The notes: generated by a model from the sequence alone, not told the origin. DNA of 21,106 nucleotides from JBBRSC01 sp038245795 (GCA_038245795.1 JBBRSC010000024.1:1-21106), one strand, 5' to 3'; shown: positions 8,007 through 15,415, counted from the stretch's first letter. Translations and numbers: made by a program.

Positions 8007-8963
8007 ATGCAACACGCCATCGAGGCGCATGGGCTGGTGAAGCGCTACGGATCCACCACAGCCGTCGACGGCATCGACTTCGACGTCCCCACCGGCACCG
8101 TCACGGCGGTACTCGGGCCCAACGGCGCGGGGAAAACCACCGCTGTTCGGATTCTGACCACGCTGACGCCGGCAGACGAAGGCACCGCGTTCGTGGCCGG
8201 TTTCAACGTCGCCACCCACCCGACCGAGGTTCGCCGACGCATCGGTCTCGCCGCCCAGGATGCCACCGTCGACCCGCTCCTCACCGGGCGCGAGAACCTG
8301 GTCATGCTCGGCGAACTCCATCAACTCAGCCGCCCCACGGCCCGTCAACGTGCGATCAGCCTGCTCGAGCAATTCACGTTGACCGACGCCGGCGATCGAG
8401 TGAGTTCCTCGTACTCCGGCGGCATGCGCCGCCGACTCGACCTCGCTGCAACGCTGGTCGCCGAACCCGCAGTCTTGTTCCTCGACGAACCAACCACTGG
8501 GCTCGATCCGCGGGCCCGCAGCGAGCTCTGGACGGTCCTGGATACGTTGGTCCACCGGGGAACCACCGTCCTGTTGACCACCCAGTATCTGGACGAAGCG
8601 GAGCGACTCGCCGACGACATCGTGGTGGTCGACGGCGGCCGAATCATCGCGCGTGGCGATGCCCGCTCCCTCAAACGAGAAGTCGGGGGCGATCATTTGC
8701 ATGTCGTCGTCACCGATCCGGATCACCTCGAGGCCGCAGTGCGCCTCGTCGCCGAGGTCACCGGAACCAAGCCCGTGGTGGAGATGCAGGATCGATCGAT
8801 CACGGCACCCACCACGCGTGGGCTCGAAGCCGTTCTCGCGGCCGCCGCGGTGTTCGAGCGCGACGGGATTGCGCTCGAAGACCTGAGCCTGCGTCAGCCG
8901 ACCCTCGACGACGTGTTCCTGACCCTCACGGCCGACGACGATCTCACGGAGGTCCTCTCATGA
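8007..8963 (+). CDS. Daunorubicin-resistance-type (DrrA-like) ABC transporter ATP-binding protein
   Basis: A 318-residue ATPase. Walker A is GPNGAGKTT at 37-45, the signature is the variant YSGGM at 136-140, and Walker B is VLFLDEP at 156-162. The H-loop position holds glutamine (Q193 in 'TTQYLDEAE'), as is usual in DrrA-like ATPases. The C-terminal region ends with 'LRQPTLDDVFLTLT', also a DrrA feature. It therefore differs from the canonical ATPase of cassette 1, although both begin MQHAIE. The permease start overlaps its stop by 4 bp. DrrAB pairs export anthracyclines and other amphipathic natural products; here the cargo is unknown. Confidence 0.92.
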   Translation: MQHAIEAHGLVKRYGSTTAVDGIDFDVPTGTVTAVLGPNGAGKTTAVRILTTLTPADEGTAFVAGFNVATHPTEVRRRIGLAAQDATVDPLLTGRENLVMLGELHQLSRPTARQRAISLLEQFTLTDAGDRVSSSYSGGMRRRLDLAATLVAEPAVLFLDEPTTGLDPRARSELWTVLDTLVHRGTTVLLTTQYLDEAERLADDIVVVDGGRIIARGDARSLKREVGGDHLHVVVTDPDHLEAAVRLVAEVTGTKPVVEMQDRSITAPTTRGLEAVLAAAAVFERDGIALEDLSLRQPTLDDVFLTLTADDDLTEVLS

Positions 8964-9814
8964 CTGCAACGCTGACCACACCCGACACCGACGCCATGGA
9001 CACCGAACCCCACCCGTCGCTCGGTCTCGTGCACGACAGCTGGGTGATCGCTCGCCGCGGGCTCCTCCATCTGCGGCGCCAACCCGAAGCGTTGACCGAC
9101 GCAACCATCCAGCCCGTGATGTTCGTGCTCATGTTCGGCTACGTCTTCGGCGGCGCGATCCCGGTGCCGGGAGGCGGCAGCTACCGCGAGTTCCTCATGG
9201 GTGGGATCTTTGCGCAAACCATTGTCTTCACGGCGTTCGGAGTCGCGTTGTCGCTGGCCAACGACCGCAAGAACAACGCCGTCGATCGGTTTCGCTCAAT
9301 GCCCATCGCCAAGGGCTCGGTGCTGGCGGGCCACGCAATCGCGAACCTGCTCAAAGCCATGCTTCCCATCATCCTCATGTCGTTGTGTGGACTGATCATC
9401 GGGTGGCGGATCCGCTCTGCGCTCACCGACGCCATCATCGGCTATGCGCTCCTCATCGGGTTTGCCTTCGCGATGATCTGGGTCGGTGTTCTGCTCGGCA
9501 GCATGGTCAGCACGCCAGAAGGCGTCAACGGCGTGGCCTTCGTAGCGCTCTTCCCGCTCACGTTCGTCGCCAGTACGTTCGTGCCCACCTCGACCATGCC
9601 AGGGGCGTTGCGAACCATCGCCGAATGGAACCCGGTGACGACGCTGGCTGATGCGCTTCGGATCCAATTCGGCAATCCGAACACACCGGTGTCGCCAGGC
9701 GATCCGTGGTCGATCGCGCATCCGATGGCCTACACGGTCATCTGGATTCTTGGCATCATTGGCATCTGCGCGCCGCTCGCCGTTCGGGTCTATCAGCGCT
9801 CCATCCAGAAGTAG
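8960..9814 (+). CDS. DrrB-like ABC-2 transporter permease (exporter cassette 2)
   Basis: A 284-residue permease with about six membrane segments. Its N-terminal cytoplasmic part contains 'VIARRGLLHLRRQPEALTDA', then 'QPVMFVLMFGYVFGGAI', the classic DrrB opening ('qPvmfvlLFgyvFGgai'). The coupling loop 'NDRKNNAVDRFRSMPIAKGS' and 'FVASTFVPTSTMPGALRTIAEWNPVTTLADALR' region are both family hallmarks (the latter about 30 residues long). GGAGG at 8948-8952 precedes the ATG, which overlaps the ATPase stop as ATGA. The gene ends 17 bases before the stop of the convergent VapC-type gene. Confidence 0.92.
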   Translation: MTATLTTPDTDAMDTEPHPSLGLVHDSWVIARRGLLHLRRQPEALTDATIQPVMFVLMFGYVFGGAIPVPGGGSYREFLMGGIFAQTIVFTAFGVALSLANDRKNNAVDRFRSMPIAKGSVLAGHAIANLLKAMLPIILMSLCGLIIGWRIRSALTDAIIGYALLIGFAFAMIWVGVLLGSMVSTPEGVNGVAFVALFPLTFVASTFVPTSTMPGALRTIAEWNPVTTLADALRIQFGNPNTPVSPGDPWSIAHPMAYTVIWILGIIGICAPLAVRVYQRSIQK

Positions 9815-9831
9815 CTCCCCCGGTGTTGGCG

Positions 9832-10239
9832 TCAGCCGACTCCGACGACGTTCAGCCCGAGCGCCCGGGCGGCGATCGCTTGTCGCTGATCAAAGGTCAG
9901 GAACGACAAGTTGGAAATGTTGACCCGACGGGCGCTCCCGAGATGAATCGCATCGAGTGATCGAACTCCGAAGCGTTCCCCGATGTCCGCGGCAAGTTCA
10001 CACACTCGAACGTCGGCAGACACCAGTGCCATCGAGTCGAGATCTTCGACGAGTTGAGCGCGCGCACGAGCCAGCGCCTGGCCGTCCAGCAGGCGTGACA
10101 GATTCCGTCGCGCCTCAACGAGCGTGATCGTGGATGTCACTAACACTGGGTCGACACCGAGCAATTCTCGTGCGAGCGGGCTGTCGGTCTCGTCGACGTA
10201 GCGCTTGAGCAACGCGCTGGTATCGACGTAGCAGGTCAC
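9832..10239 (-). CDS. VapC-type PIN domain toxin
   Basis: A 135-residue PIN-domain protein, the usual size for VapC RNases. The acidic metal-binding set is visible: D6 in 'YVDTSALLKRY', E42 in 'TLVEARRN', D96 in 'SLDAIHL' and D117 in 'LTFDQRQ'. It starts with GTG, overlapping the antitoxin stop as GTGA, which indicates translational coupling. VapC toxins cut tRNA or rRNA when freed from their antitoxin. It converges with the DrrB-like gene, leaving 17 bases between stops. A second PIN tail lies far away as debris at 15391-15567; it differs in sequence and is not a copy of this gene. Confidence 0.9.
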   Translation of the reverse strand: MTCYVDTSALLKRYVDETDSPLARELLGVDPVLVTSTITLVEARRNLSRLLDGQALARARAQLVEDLDSMALVSADVRVCELAADIGERFGVRSLDAIHLGSARRVNISNLSFLTFDQRQAIAARALGLNVVGVG

Positions 10240-10505
10240 GAATCGCCTCGATCTTCATCGAGCACGTCGGCGGTGGTCCGTTGGCTAGGTGTCGCCGTGA
10301 ATGGCGTCAGCCCGTGCTGTGCGTGGCGGCGAGGCGGGGTGACCCAACCCTCTGCCATGCCCAAATCCAGGTCGCCGTCGGGGCGAAGTGGACACAACAT
10401 CGCCTTGGGAATCCCACGATCGGTAACGACCACCGTGTCCCCGTCGGCTGCAATCTCAATGTATTTGGACAGATTTTGCTTTAACTCACGGACACCGACG
10501 TTCAT
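10236..10505 (-). CDS. Phd/YefM-type antitoxin of the VapC pair
   Basis: An 89-residue protein opening 'MNVGVRELKQNLSKYIEIAA' and continuing 'GDTVVVTDRGIPKAML', the standard Phd/YefM DNA-binding fold in which a prevent-host-death helix is followed by a beta pair. The C-terminal part, polar and probably disordered, would wrap the toxin. It precedes the toxin gene with a 4-bp overlap. An 18-bp palindrome lies 16 bases upstream of its ATG, and a TACAGT box sits six bases before the ATG, so it is probably leaderless and autoregulated. Confidence 0.88.
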   Translation of the reverse strand: MNVGVRELKQNLSKYIEIAADGDTVVVTDRGIPKAMLCPLRPDGDLDLGMAEGWVTPPRRHAQHGLTPFTATPSQRTTADVLDEDRGDS

Positions 10506-10511
10506 GTAGAC

Positions 10512-10517
10512 ACTGTA
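10512..10517 (-). promoter_or_regulatory. Leaderless -10 box of the vapBC-type operon
   Basis: TACAGT on the minus strand is followed by six bases (GTCTAC) and the antitoxin ATG at 10505. The palindrome at 10522-10539 occupies the region just upstream, between this box and any -35. No clear -35 hexamer is visible at 17 bases. Confidence 0.45.
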
Positions 10518-10521
10518 TCAA

Positions 10522-10539
10522 CCAACGTGTACACATTGG
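10522..10539. promoter_or_regulatory. Palindromic operator of the toxin-antitoxin operon
   Basis: CCAACGTGTACACATTGG is an 18-bp palindrome with a single imperfect pair (C/A at the fifth position from each end) and a perfect GTGTACAC core. Phd-type antitoxins repress their own operon by binding such sites, with a GTAC-like core in some families. Position immediately upstream of the -10 box fits this. Confidence 0.65.
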
Positions 10540-10579
10540 TCAGCTCCGGGATCGGCCCCTCGGCGGTCCCCCGCCAGCG

Positions 10580-11572
10580 TCAGACGCGAGCGACCGTCGA
10601 CCACGCGTCGGCGAGCAGATCCACCGATCGAAGCCGCCCCTCGGTGGTCGAAGACGCGTGGGCCACGATGACCTCGTCGGCATCGGCGTGAGCGGCGAAC
10701 GCCTCGACATACTCCCGGACAACCGCTGGGGTGCCCGCCACCGAGTACTTCATCATCTGGACGAGCTGTTGGCCTTGCGGCGACCCGAGGATCGAGTCGG
10801 CTTCGTCGTCGGTGAAGGTCCGATCGCGACCCAGGAGCAGCGAGACCCGTCGCCGACGAGCGGTCTGGAACTGGGCCTGGGCGTCGGCATCGGTGTCGGC
10901 CGTGATCACGTTCACCGCCGCAATCAAATATGGCTGATCTGACTGGTCCGACGGCTGGAACTCCCGCCGGTACAGCGCCACGGCGGCTTCGAGCGCACCG
11001 GGGGAGAAATGGGAGGCGAAGGCATAGGGAAGTCCGAGGTGGGCAGCGAGTCGTGCACCGAACAACGAGGAACCGAGAATGTAGAGCGGCACATTCGTTC
11101 CACGTCCGGGCGTGGCATTCACACCGGGCACGAGCGTGTGGCCGGTCAGGTAACCCTGCAGCTCTTGGACGTCCTGAGGGAACCGCTCGGACGACATCGG
11201 GTCAGTTCGCATGGCATGCATCGTCGCCTGATCACTGCCGGGGGCGCGTCCCAACCCCAGATCGATACGGCCGGGGTGAAGCGTCTCCAGGGTGCCGAAC
11301 TGCTCGGCGATGGTGAGCGGGGAATGATTGGGCAGCATGACGCCACCGGCGCCCAAACGGATGCTGTGGGTGTTGGCCGCAACGTGTGCGATCAGGACGC
11401 TGGTCGCCGACGACGCAATGGCCGACATGTTGTGGTGTTCGGCGTACCAAACCCGCCGGTACCCCGTCTCCTCGGCACGCTGCGCGAGCGCCACACTTCC
11501 CTCGAGGCTGTCGCGGGCGGTGTCGCCGGGGCCGATCACAGCAAGATCGAGGATGGACAGAGGAAGGTTCAC
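10580..11572 (-). CDS. LLM class flavin-dependent oxidoreductase (YhbW-like group)
   Basis: A 330-residue bacterial-luciferase-like TIM-barrel protein. It resembles E. coli YhbW closely through 'SILDLAVI', 'WYAEHHNMSAIASSATSVLI', 'GAGGVMLPNHSPLTIAEQFG' and 'PGRIDLGLGRAPGSDQ'. The family uses reduced FMN, or F420 in some branches, to oxidise small organic substrates; the substrate here is unknown. The longest frame starts at 11638, but its first 22 residues are basic and absent from the family, so I place the start at the GTG at 11572, giving 'MNLPLSILDL'. It lies 92 bases downstream of the Ddn-like gene on the same strand and may be cotranscribed with it. Confidence 0.88.
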   Translation of the reverse strand: MNLPLSILDLAVIGPGDTARDSLEGSVALAQRAEETGYRRVWYAEHHNMSAIASSATSVLIAHVAANTHSIRLGAGGVMLPNHSPLTIAEQFGTLETLHPGRIDLGLGRAPGSDQATMHAMRTDPMSSERFPQDVQELQGYLTGHTLVPGVNATPGRGTNVPLYILGSSLFGARLAAHLGLPYAFASHFSPGALEAAVALYRREFQPSDQSDQPYLIAAVNVITADTDADAQAQFQTARRRRVSLLLGRDRTFTDDEADSILGSPQGQQLVQMMKYSVAGTPAVVREYVEAFAAHADADEVIVAHASSTTEGRLRSVDLLADAWSTVARV

Positions 11573-11664
11573 TATTGGGTCAACGGGGGCGGGCCTCGAG
11601 ATATTTCGGCGGCTCCTGAGGGAACCGCCGGGTTTCACCAGCCATCCCTCACCTGGCCGCGCTG

Positions 11665-12120
11665 CTAGATCGCGAAGACGGGGAAGCCCGGGGCGATGGC
11701 CAGGAGTTCCTCATTGGTGGAGTTCTGATCGATACCGTCGAAGAACTGCCCGACTTCTGCCTTCCATCGACGCACATACTCTCGAAGAATCTCCGGCTTC
11801 TCGTGATCGGCGACCTCAATCGGCTGGACCGTCTCGGTGCGGCGGCCGAGCCTCAATTCGGTCGCTCCGCCGGCGCGGACGTTCTTGACCCATTGGGTCT
11901 GGCCGCGTGGAGCAACCAGATAACGGTGTCCAGAGAGGTCGAGCGGGTTGACCGGGACGGTCCGCCACTCGCCAGTGGTGCGTCCCTTGACGGCCAGGAC
12001 GCGGGACCCGCGAATGCTGATACCGAGACGAGCGAGGCCGATCATCGCCCGATTGAAGACGTTGCGGGTGAACCATCCCGGCTCCAGATAGCGATGGGTG
12101 TGTTCCTGCGATGTTGCCAT
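11665..12120 (-). CDS. Ddn/DUF385-type deazaflavin (F420)-dependent nitroreductase family protein
   Basis: A 151-residue split-barrel protein. 'GRTTGEWRTVPVNPLDLSGH' and 'YLVAPRGQTQWVKNVRAGG' are hallmark stretches of the Ddn family, which bind cofactor F420H2 and reduce quinones, nitro compounds or other electrophiles. The frame is open from an ATG at 12126, but the next in-frame ATG at 12120 has AGGA six bases upstream, while the first has it with no spacer, so I chose 12120. Promoter and operators lie in the 123-base gap shared with the divergent TetR gene. F420 use is family knowledge, not shown by sequence alone. Confidence 0.88.
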   Translation of the reverse strand: MATSQEHTHRYLEPGWFTRNVFNRAMIGLARLGISIRGSRVLAVKGRTTGEWRTVPVNPLDLSGHRYLVAPRGQTQWVKNVRAGGATELRLGRRTETVQPIEVADHEKPEILREYVRRWKAEVGQFFDGIDQNSTNEELLAIAPGFPVFAI

Positions 12121-12137
12121 GACCATTCCTGTTACTG

Positions 12138-12150
12138 AGAGCAGTGCTCT
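12138..12150. promoter_or_regulatory. Operator copy 1 in the Ddn/TetR divergent gap
   Basis: AGAGCAGTGCTCT is a perfect palindrome around a central G. The same 13 bases recur at 12194-12206, 56 bases away. This copy lies 17 bases upstream of the Ddn-like ATG, a position suited to repress that gene. Confidence 0.7.
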
Positions 12151-12193
12151 TGTTTGTGTGCAGTGATCATCCGACCATTCAGGCAGGTTGTCA

Positions 12194-12206
12194 AGAGCAG
12201 TGCTCT
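12194..12206. promoter_or_regulatory. Operator copy 2 in the Ddn/TetR divergent gap
   Basis: A second exact copy of AGAGCAGTGCTCT, 43 bases before the TetR start. Each copy is followed 12 to 15 bases later by GTGATCATC (12163-12171 and 12222-12230), so the whole element appears duplicated. One site would serve each arm of the divergent unit. Confidence 0.7.
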
Positions 12207-12249
12207 CACAAATGTTGCGTCGTGATCATCGAGTCGACAGACTGACCGC

Positions 12250-12978
12250 GTGAGCGCACAACCATCGGCCATCGGAACCCGGGCCCGAGTGCGCGCCGAG
12301 CTCACCGACGAGATCAAGTCGATCGCCCGACGACACCTGGCCGAACTCGGGGCCGAATCCCTGTCGCTCCGCGCCGTCGCCCGCGAACACGGCATGGTGT
12401 CATCGGCCATCTACCGCTATTTTCCGAGCCGCGACCATCTCCTCACCGCGCTGATCGTCGACTCGTTCGAGGCCGTTGGGCGGGCCGCAGCCGACGCTGA
12501 CGCCGCTCTCCCCCGAGACGATTTCATCGGGCGTTGGCTCGTCGTCTGCCGGGCCATCCGCTCGTGGGCACTCGCCAATCCACACGAGTACGCCCTCGTC
12601 TACGGCAGCCCCATCTCGGGATACGCGGCCCCGCCCGACACGATCGATCCGGCCCTGCAGGTGATCCTGGTCTTCATCACGCTTCTCGTCGACGCAACAG
12701 CCGCTGACGCCGTCATTGACGATGGTCCGTTCGAGACCACACGGACGGTCCGGTCGGACCTCGCGGCCATTCGTTCGACGATCGCTCCGGACGTCCCCGA
12801 CACGATCCTGTCGCAGGGCATGTTGGCATGGATGACGCTGTTCGGTTCCCTCAGCTACGAGCTCTTCGGCCACTACGAGAACGTGATCACTGACCGGGAC
12901 GGCTTTTTCGATCTCCAGATGTGGCGAGTCGGGAGCTCCCTCTTCGCTGCGGGCTCGTCGAGCCCCCAATCCAACTGA
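12250..12978 (+). CDS. TetR family regulator with WHG-type C-terminal domain
   Basis: A 242-residue regulator starting with GTG. The helix-turn-helix is at about 39-58 ('SLRAVAREHGMVSSAIYRYF'), followed by 'PSRDHLLTALIVDSFEAVG'. The C-terminal domain includes 'ANPHEYALVYGSPISGYAAP', the signature of the TetR C-terminal domain called WHG. It is divergent from the Ddn-like gene, with twin palindromes in between that it probably binds. The diiron protein gene follows after 22 bases, so regulator and diiron protein are likely one transcript. Inducer unknown. Confidence 0.9.
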   Translation: MSAQPSAIGTRARVRAELTDEIKSIARRHLAELGAESLSLRAVAREHGMVSSAIYRYFPSRDHLLTALIVDSFEAVGRAAADADAALPRDDFIGRWLVVCRAIRSWALANPHEYALVYGSPISGYAAPPDTIDPALQVILVFITLLVDATAADAVIDDGPFETTRTVRSDLAAIRSTIAPDVPDTILSQGMLAWMTLFGSLSYELFGHYENVITDRDGFFDLQMWRVGSSLFAAGSSSPQSN

Positions 12979-13000
12979 CTCATCGCCACGAAGGACACTC

Positions 13001-13924
13001 ATGAGGATTCCCATCGAGAAATTCCAGGAACAGGGCGGACGACTCAAAACCGACGATCTCGCCTTTGAATCCTTCCGGACCGATCCCCTGTCACCCGAGG
13101 TACTGCGGTGTCTCGGATATATGCACGACATCGAATACCAAACCGTCATGTACACGCGGGAACTGCTGATGCTCCCGATGTGGAAGGACCCACAGTTCAC
13201 GGCGTTCCTCACCCTCTGGAACTACGAGGAGTACTGGCACGGCCAGGCCTTGGGCCAAGTGCTCGCTGCGCACGATCGCCCGGCCCACGATCCTCGCCTG
13301 ACCGCCATGAGAACCTGGAACAAGCGTTACCTGTCGTGGAGCCCAGCGATTTTCTGGGCGCTCGGCAGGGGCGTTCGAAAGTTCCCGGCGGTCCACATGA
13401 CGTGGGGCGCCATCAATGAGTGGACCGCCAACGCGGCGTACAACCGGCTCTCGCAGATCGCCGACCATCCAGTGTTGACCGAGTTACTCGGACGCATCAT
13501 GCGCCAAGAGGGTCGACACGCTGGCTACTACGCCGCGTGGTCGCGGGAACTGCTCGAGGCCGACCGTCGTGCGCAGCACGTCACCTCGTGGTTTCTCCGT
13601 CATCAGTGGGCCCCGGTTGGCAACGGCGACGTCCCGAAGATCGAGACCTCATTCACGACGGCCTACCTCTTCGGTTCCGGTGACGGCCACGAGTTCGTCG
13701 ATCGCATCGAGGAACGCATCGACGCACTGCCAGGGCTCAGCGGGTTGAACCTCGTGCGCTCGGCAATTGTGTCAGCAAGAGATCACGTGAATTCCGAGGA
13801 AGGTTCAAGCGCCCTGAAGGTCGTCGCTAGCCCTCGCCCTTCATCTGTTCCAACATCGCTGCCATCTGTTGATGCACCAGATTCACCGCCTGAAGCGGTC
13901 GGATCATCACGCGGAACTCGATGA
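13001..13924 (+). CDS. Ferritin-like diiron protein (acyl-ACP desaturase-like fold), function unknown
   Basis: A 307-residue protein with a complete four-helix diiron ligand set: E45 in 'MHDIEYQTVMY', E77-x-x-H80 in 'YEEYWHG', E140 in 'AINEWTA', and E170-x-x-H173 in 'RQEGRHAGYY'. The spacing (E, ExxH, E, ExxH) is that of acyl-ACP desaturases, R2-like oxidases and related ferritin-like oxygenases. No transmembrane segment is evident. AAGGA at 12988-12992 sets the start. The last 30 residues are Ser/Pro-rich and overlap the convergent SnoaL-like gene by 98 bp, so they may be dispensable. The substrate is unknown; its location behind the TetR gene of a flavin/F420 oxidoreductase unit suggests redox modification of a lipid or small molecule (inference). 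Confidence 0.75.
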   Translation: MRIPIEKFQEQGGRLKTDDLAFESFRTDPLSPEVLRCLGYMHDIEYQTVMYTRELLMLPMWKDPQFTAFLTLWNYEEYWHGQALGQVLAAHDRPAHDPRLTAMRTWNKRYLSWSPAIFWALGRGVRKFPAVHMTWGAINEWTANAAYNRLSQIADHPVLTELLGRIMRQEGRHAGYYAAWSRELLEADRRAQHVTSWFLRHQWAPVGNGDVPKIETSFTTAYLFGSGDGHEFVDRIEERIDALPGLSGLNLVRSAIVSARDHVNSEEGSSALKVVASPRPSSVPTSLPSVDAPDSPPEAVGSSRGTR

Positions 13925-14279
13925 TTCGTCCGGCGTCGTTGCAACGGATGATGTCCACCCCGTTGACGTACTTGCCCGACACGGTCGTCTCGAATTCCAG
14001 CACCGCTGTGTCTCCCGCGAGCACCTCCTTGGTGTAGCGAAACGCACCCGACGTCAGATCCGAGGTGTCGGACCGGTCGCCCGGCAGCGTTTGGCCAGCT
14101 GCCTCGAGGTAGAGCTTCGTGATCCCCTTGCCGCGCTGCGGCGTGAACACGATCGGCGAGTAGAACACGACATCGTCGTCGAGCAGTTCATCGAGCCCAC
14201 CCGGTAAGCGACCACGCATGTGGGCGTGCCATTTCGCGATGACGGCGTCGATCAATTGGGCAGCCGGCCGGTCGGTCAC
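13827..14279 (-). CDS. SnoaL/NTF2-like fold protein
   Basis: A 150-residue protein of the NTF2-like superfamily. It has the expected N-terminal helices ('IDAVIAKWHAHMRGRLPGGL'), then 'LLDDDVVFYSPIVFTPQRGK', a strand-rich half, and 'GRIIEFRVMIRPLQAVNLV' near the end, as in many proteins annotated 'nuclear transport factor 2 family'. These form cone-shaped pockets and range from isomerases and cyclases to proteins without catalysis. The GTG start at 14279 has a GAGGAG ribosome binding site (14288-14293 on the minus strand). Its 3' end overlaps the diiron protein gene tail by 98 bp in antisense. Confidence 0.85.
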   Translation of the reverse strand: MTDRPAAQLIDAVIAKWHAHMRGRLPGGLDELLDDDVVFYSPIVFTPQRGKGITKLYLEAAGQTLPGDRSDTSDLTSGAFRYTKEVLAGDTAVLEFETTVSGKYVNGVDIIRCNDAGRIIEFRVMIRPLQAVNLVHQQMAAMLEQMKGEG

Positions 14280-14361
14280 GGGTGGGTCTCCTCAGCTCGT
14301 ATTGGTGAGCGACGATACCTCCCACCCAAGTTGTCCCACCGTGTGAGGCTGCTCGCGATCG

Positions 14362-15111
14362 TCAAGGCTTCGCGATGAACAAACCTCGACCGGTGAACCC
14401 GATCGGAAGGTGACGCGCCGACAAACCGGCTGAGTCGAATGCACCGAGGTACTCGTCGACCGAGAAGAGCCGAAGGGCGTGCTCCTCCTCGAAACGATGT
14501 AGGCCGTTGACGTCGGCGATCTCGTAGTGCATTCGAAGGGTGCTCACCTGATCGGCAACTGACACGGACACGGCCCGCTTCACATTCATTGCTTCGTCGA
14601 GCACGGTCTCGGTGTAGCGATGGTTCTCAGGCCAGACATTGGCGTGGTGCCACGGCTCAATGATGAGGACCCCACACGGCGCAAGGTGCATGGCCATCGA
14701 TGCGATTGCCGAATCGAGGCTGGCAAGGTCCGGTGCGTACCCAATCGAGCTGAACATGCAGATCACGGCATCGAACCGCTCGTCGAGCCGGAACGTGCGC
14801 ATGTCTGCCAGGTGCAGCTGAACGGTCGGAAGTTTGACGGACGCCGCTCGCAACATGGTTTGGCTGGAGTCGAGGCCCGCCACGTCGAAATGCGGGAGCA
14901 AATGGCGGAGGTGTTCGCCCGTGCCGCAGCCCACGTCGAGCAGCGTCTTCGAGTCCGGTGTCACGTGGCGCACCAGTCGGCGCACCTCATGGGCCTCGAG
15001 GTCGTAGCGCTTCGAGGGACTGTGAAGGAGATCGTACAGCGAGGCTCCGTCAGGAGTTCCGTCCCGCTCTCCCTCCCGGATCTGAACGGGCGAGACACTC
15101 CCGTTCGTCAC
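14362..15111 (-). CDS. Class I SAM-dependent methyltransferase
   Basis: A 249-residue methyltransferase starting with GTG. Motif I is DVGCGTG at 59-65, followed by the acidic end of strand 2 in 'VAGLDSS'; 'LADMRTF' and 'FDAVICMFSSIGYA' are the next conserved blocks, and 'LIIEPWHHANVW' is motif post-III. The 'MFSSIGY' block and overall length resemble the TylM1/DesVI group of sugar N,N-dimethyltransferases, but no sugar-nucleotide genes lie next to it, so the substrate should be left open. It is 82 bases upstream of the SnoaL-like gene on the same strand. Upstream lies a 461-base strip without intact genes. Confidence 0.88.
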   Translation of the reverse strand: MTNGSVSPVQIREGERDGTPDGASLYDLLHSPSKRYDLEAHEVRRLVRHVTPDSKTLLDVGCGTGEHLRHLLPHFDVAGLDSSQTMLRAASVKLPTVQLHLADMRTFRLDERFDAVICMFSSIGYAPDLASLDSAIASMAMHLAPCGVLIIEPWHHANVWPENHRYTETVLDEAMNVKRAVSVSVADQVSTLRMHYEIADVNGLHRFEEEHALRLFSVDEYLGAFDSAGLSARHLPIGFTGRGLFIAKP

Positions 15112-15277
15112 ACGTCACCGATGGGCAACGACGGGACCACCCGAACGCCAGGGCAACCGGCGGCTCTCGAACTCATGGTCCTCAATCGGTAGGTCGAGCC
15201 AGCGATTAAATGGTCGACGCCGGAACGCCGAACCATTTGTCGTGTTCAGGAGTCGTCAGCGTTGCTTCGCCGTTGGT

Positions 15278-15415
15278 GTGGTGGCAACAGCGCCTGACGG
15301 TGAGCACCTCACCGTGCTCGACTGGACTGGCGCCCAGATCACTGATCCAACCTATGACTTGGCGTTCACCGCTCTGCTTCTCTCCACCCCACCACTCGAA
15401 TACTCGCCGACCTAG
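15278..15415 (+). pseudogene. Remnant of an aminoglycoside-phosphotransferase-like (APH/ChoK fold) gene
   Basis: This frame encodes 45 residues that contain 'LTVLDWTGAQITDPTYDLAF' and then 'TALLLSTPPL'. The DW...DP.YDLA pattern is the C-terminal hallmark of the APH phosphotransferase family. The upstream part that should carry the catalytic HGD motif is missing: in the same frame before 15278 the translation is Arg-rich and unrelated. A stop at 15413-15415 cuts off the C-terminal helices. It is therefore an internal fragment of a lost gene. The match is short, so the family call is good but not certain. Confidence 0.6.

Noticed and set aside
7788..8726. A 312-codon minus-strand open frame opposite the second ABC ATPase.
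   Set aside because: Walker A, signature and Walker B motifs on the plus strand show the real gene; the antisense frame has no family features.
10562..10575. GGCGG-TCCC-CCGCC hairpin near the end of the flavin oxidoreductase gene.
   Set aside because: A 5-bp GC stem with no T-run, common by chance in high-GC DNA; not enough for a terminator call.
15208..15238. AAATGGT/ACCATTT inverted repeat upstream of the methyltransferase.
   Set aside because: Only 7 bp with a 17-base loop and no partner copy; too weak for an operator, attachment site or element end.
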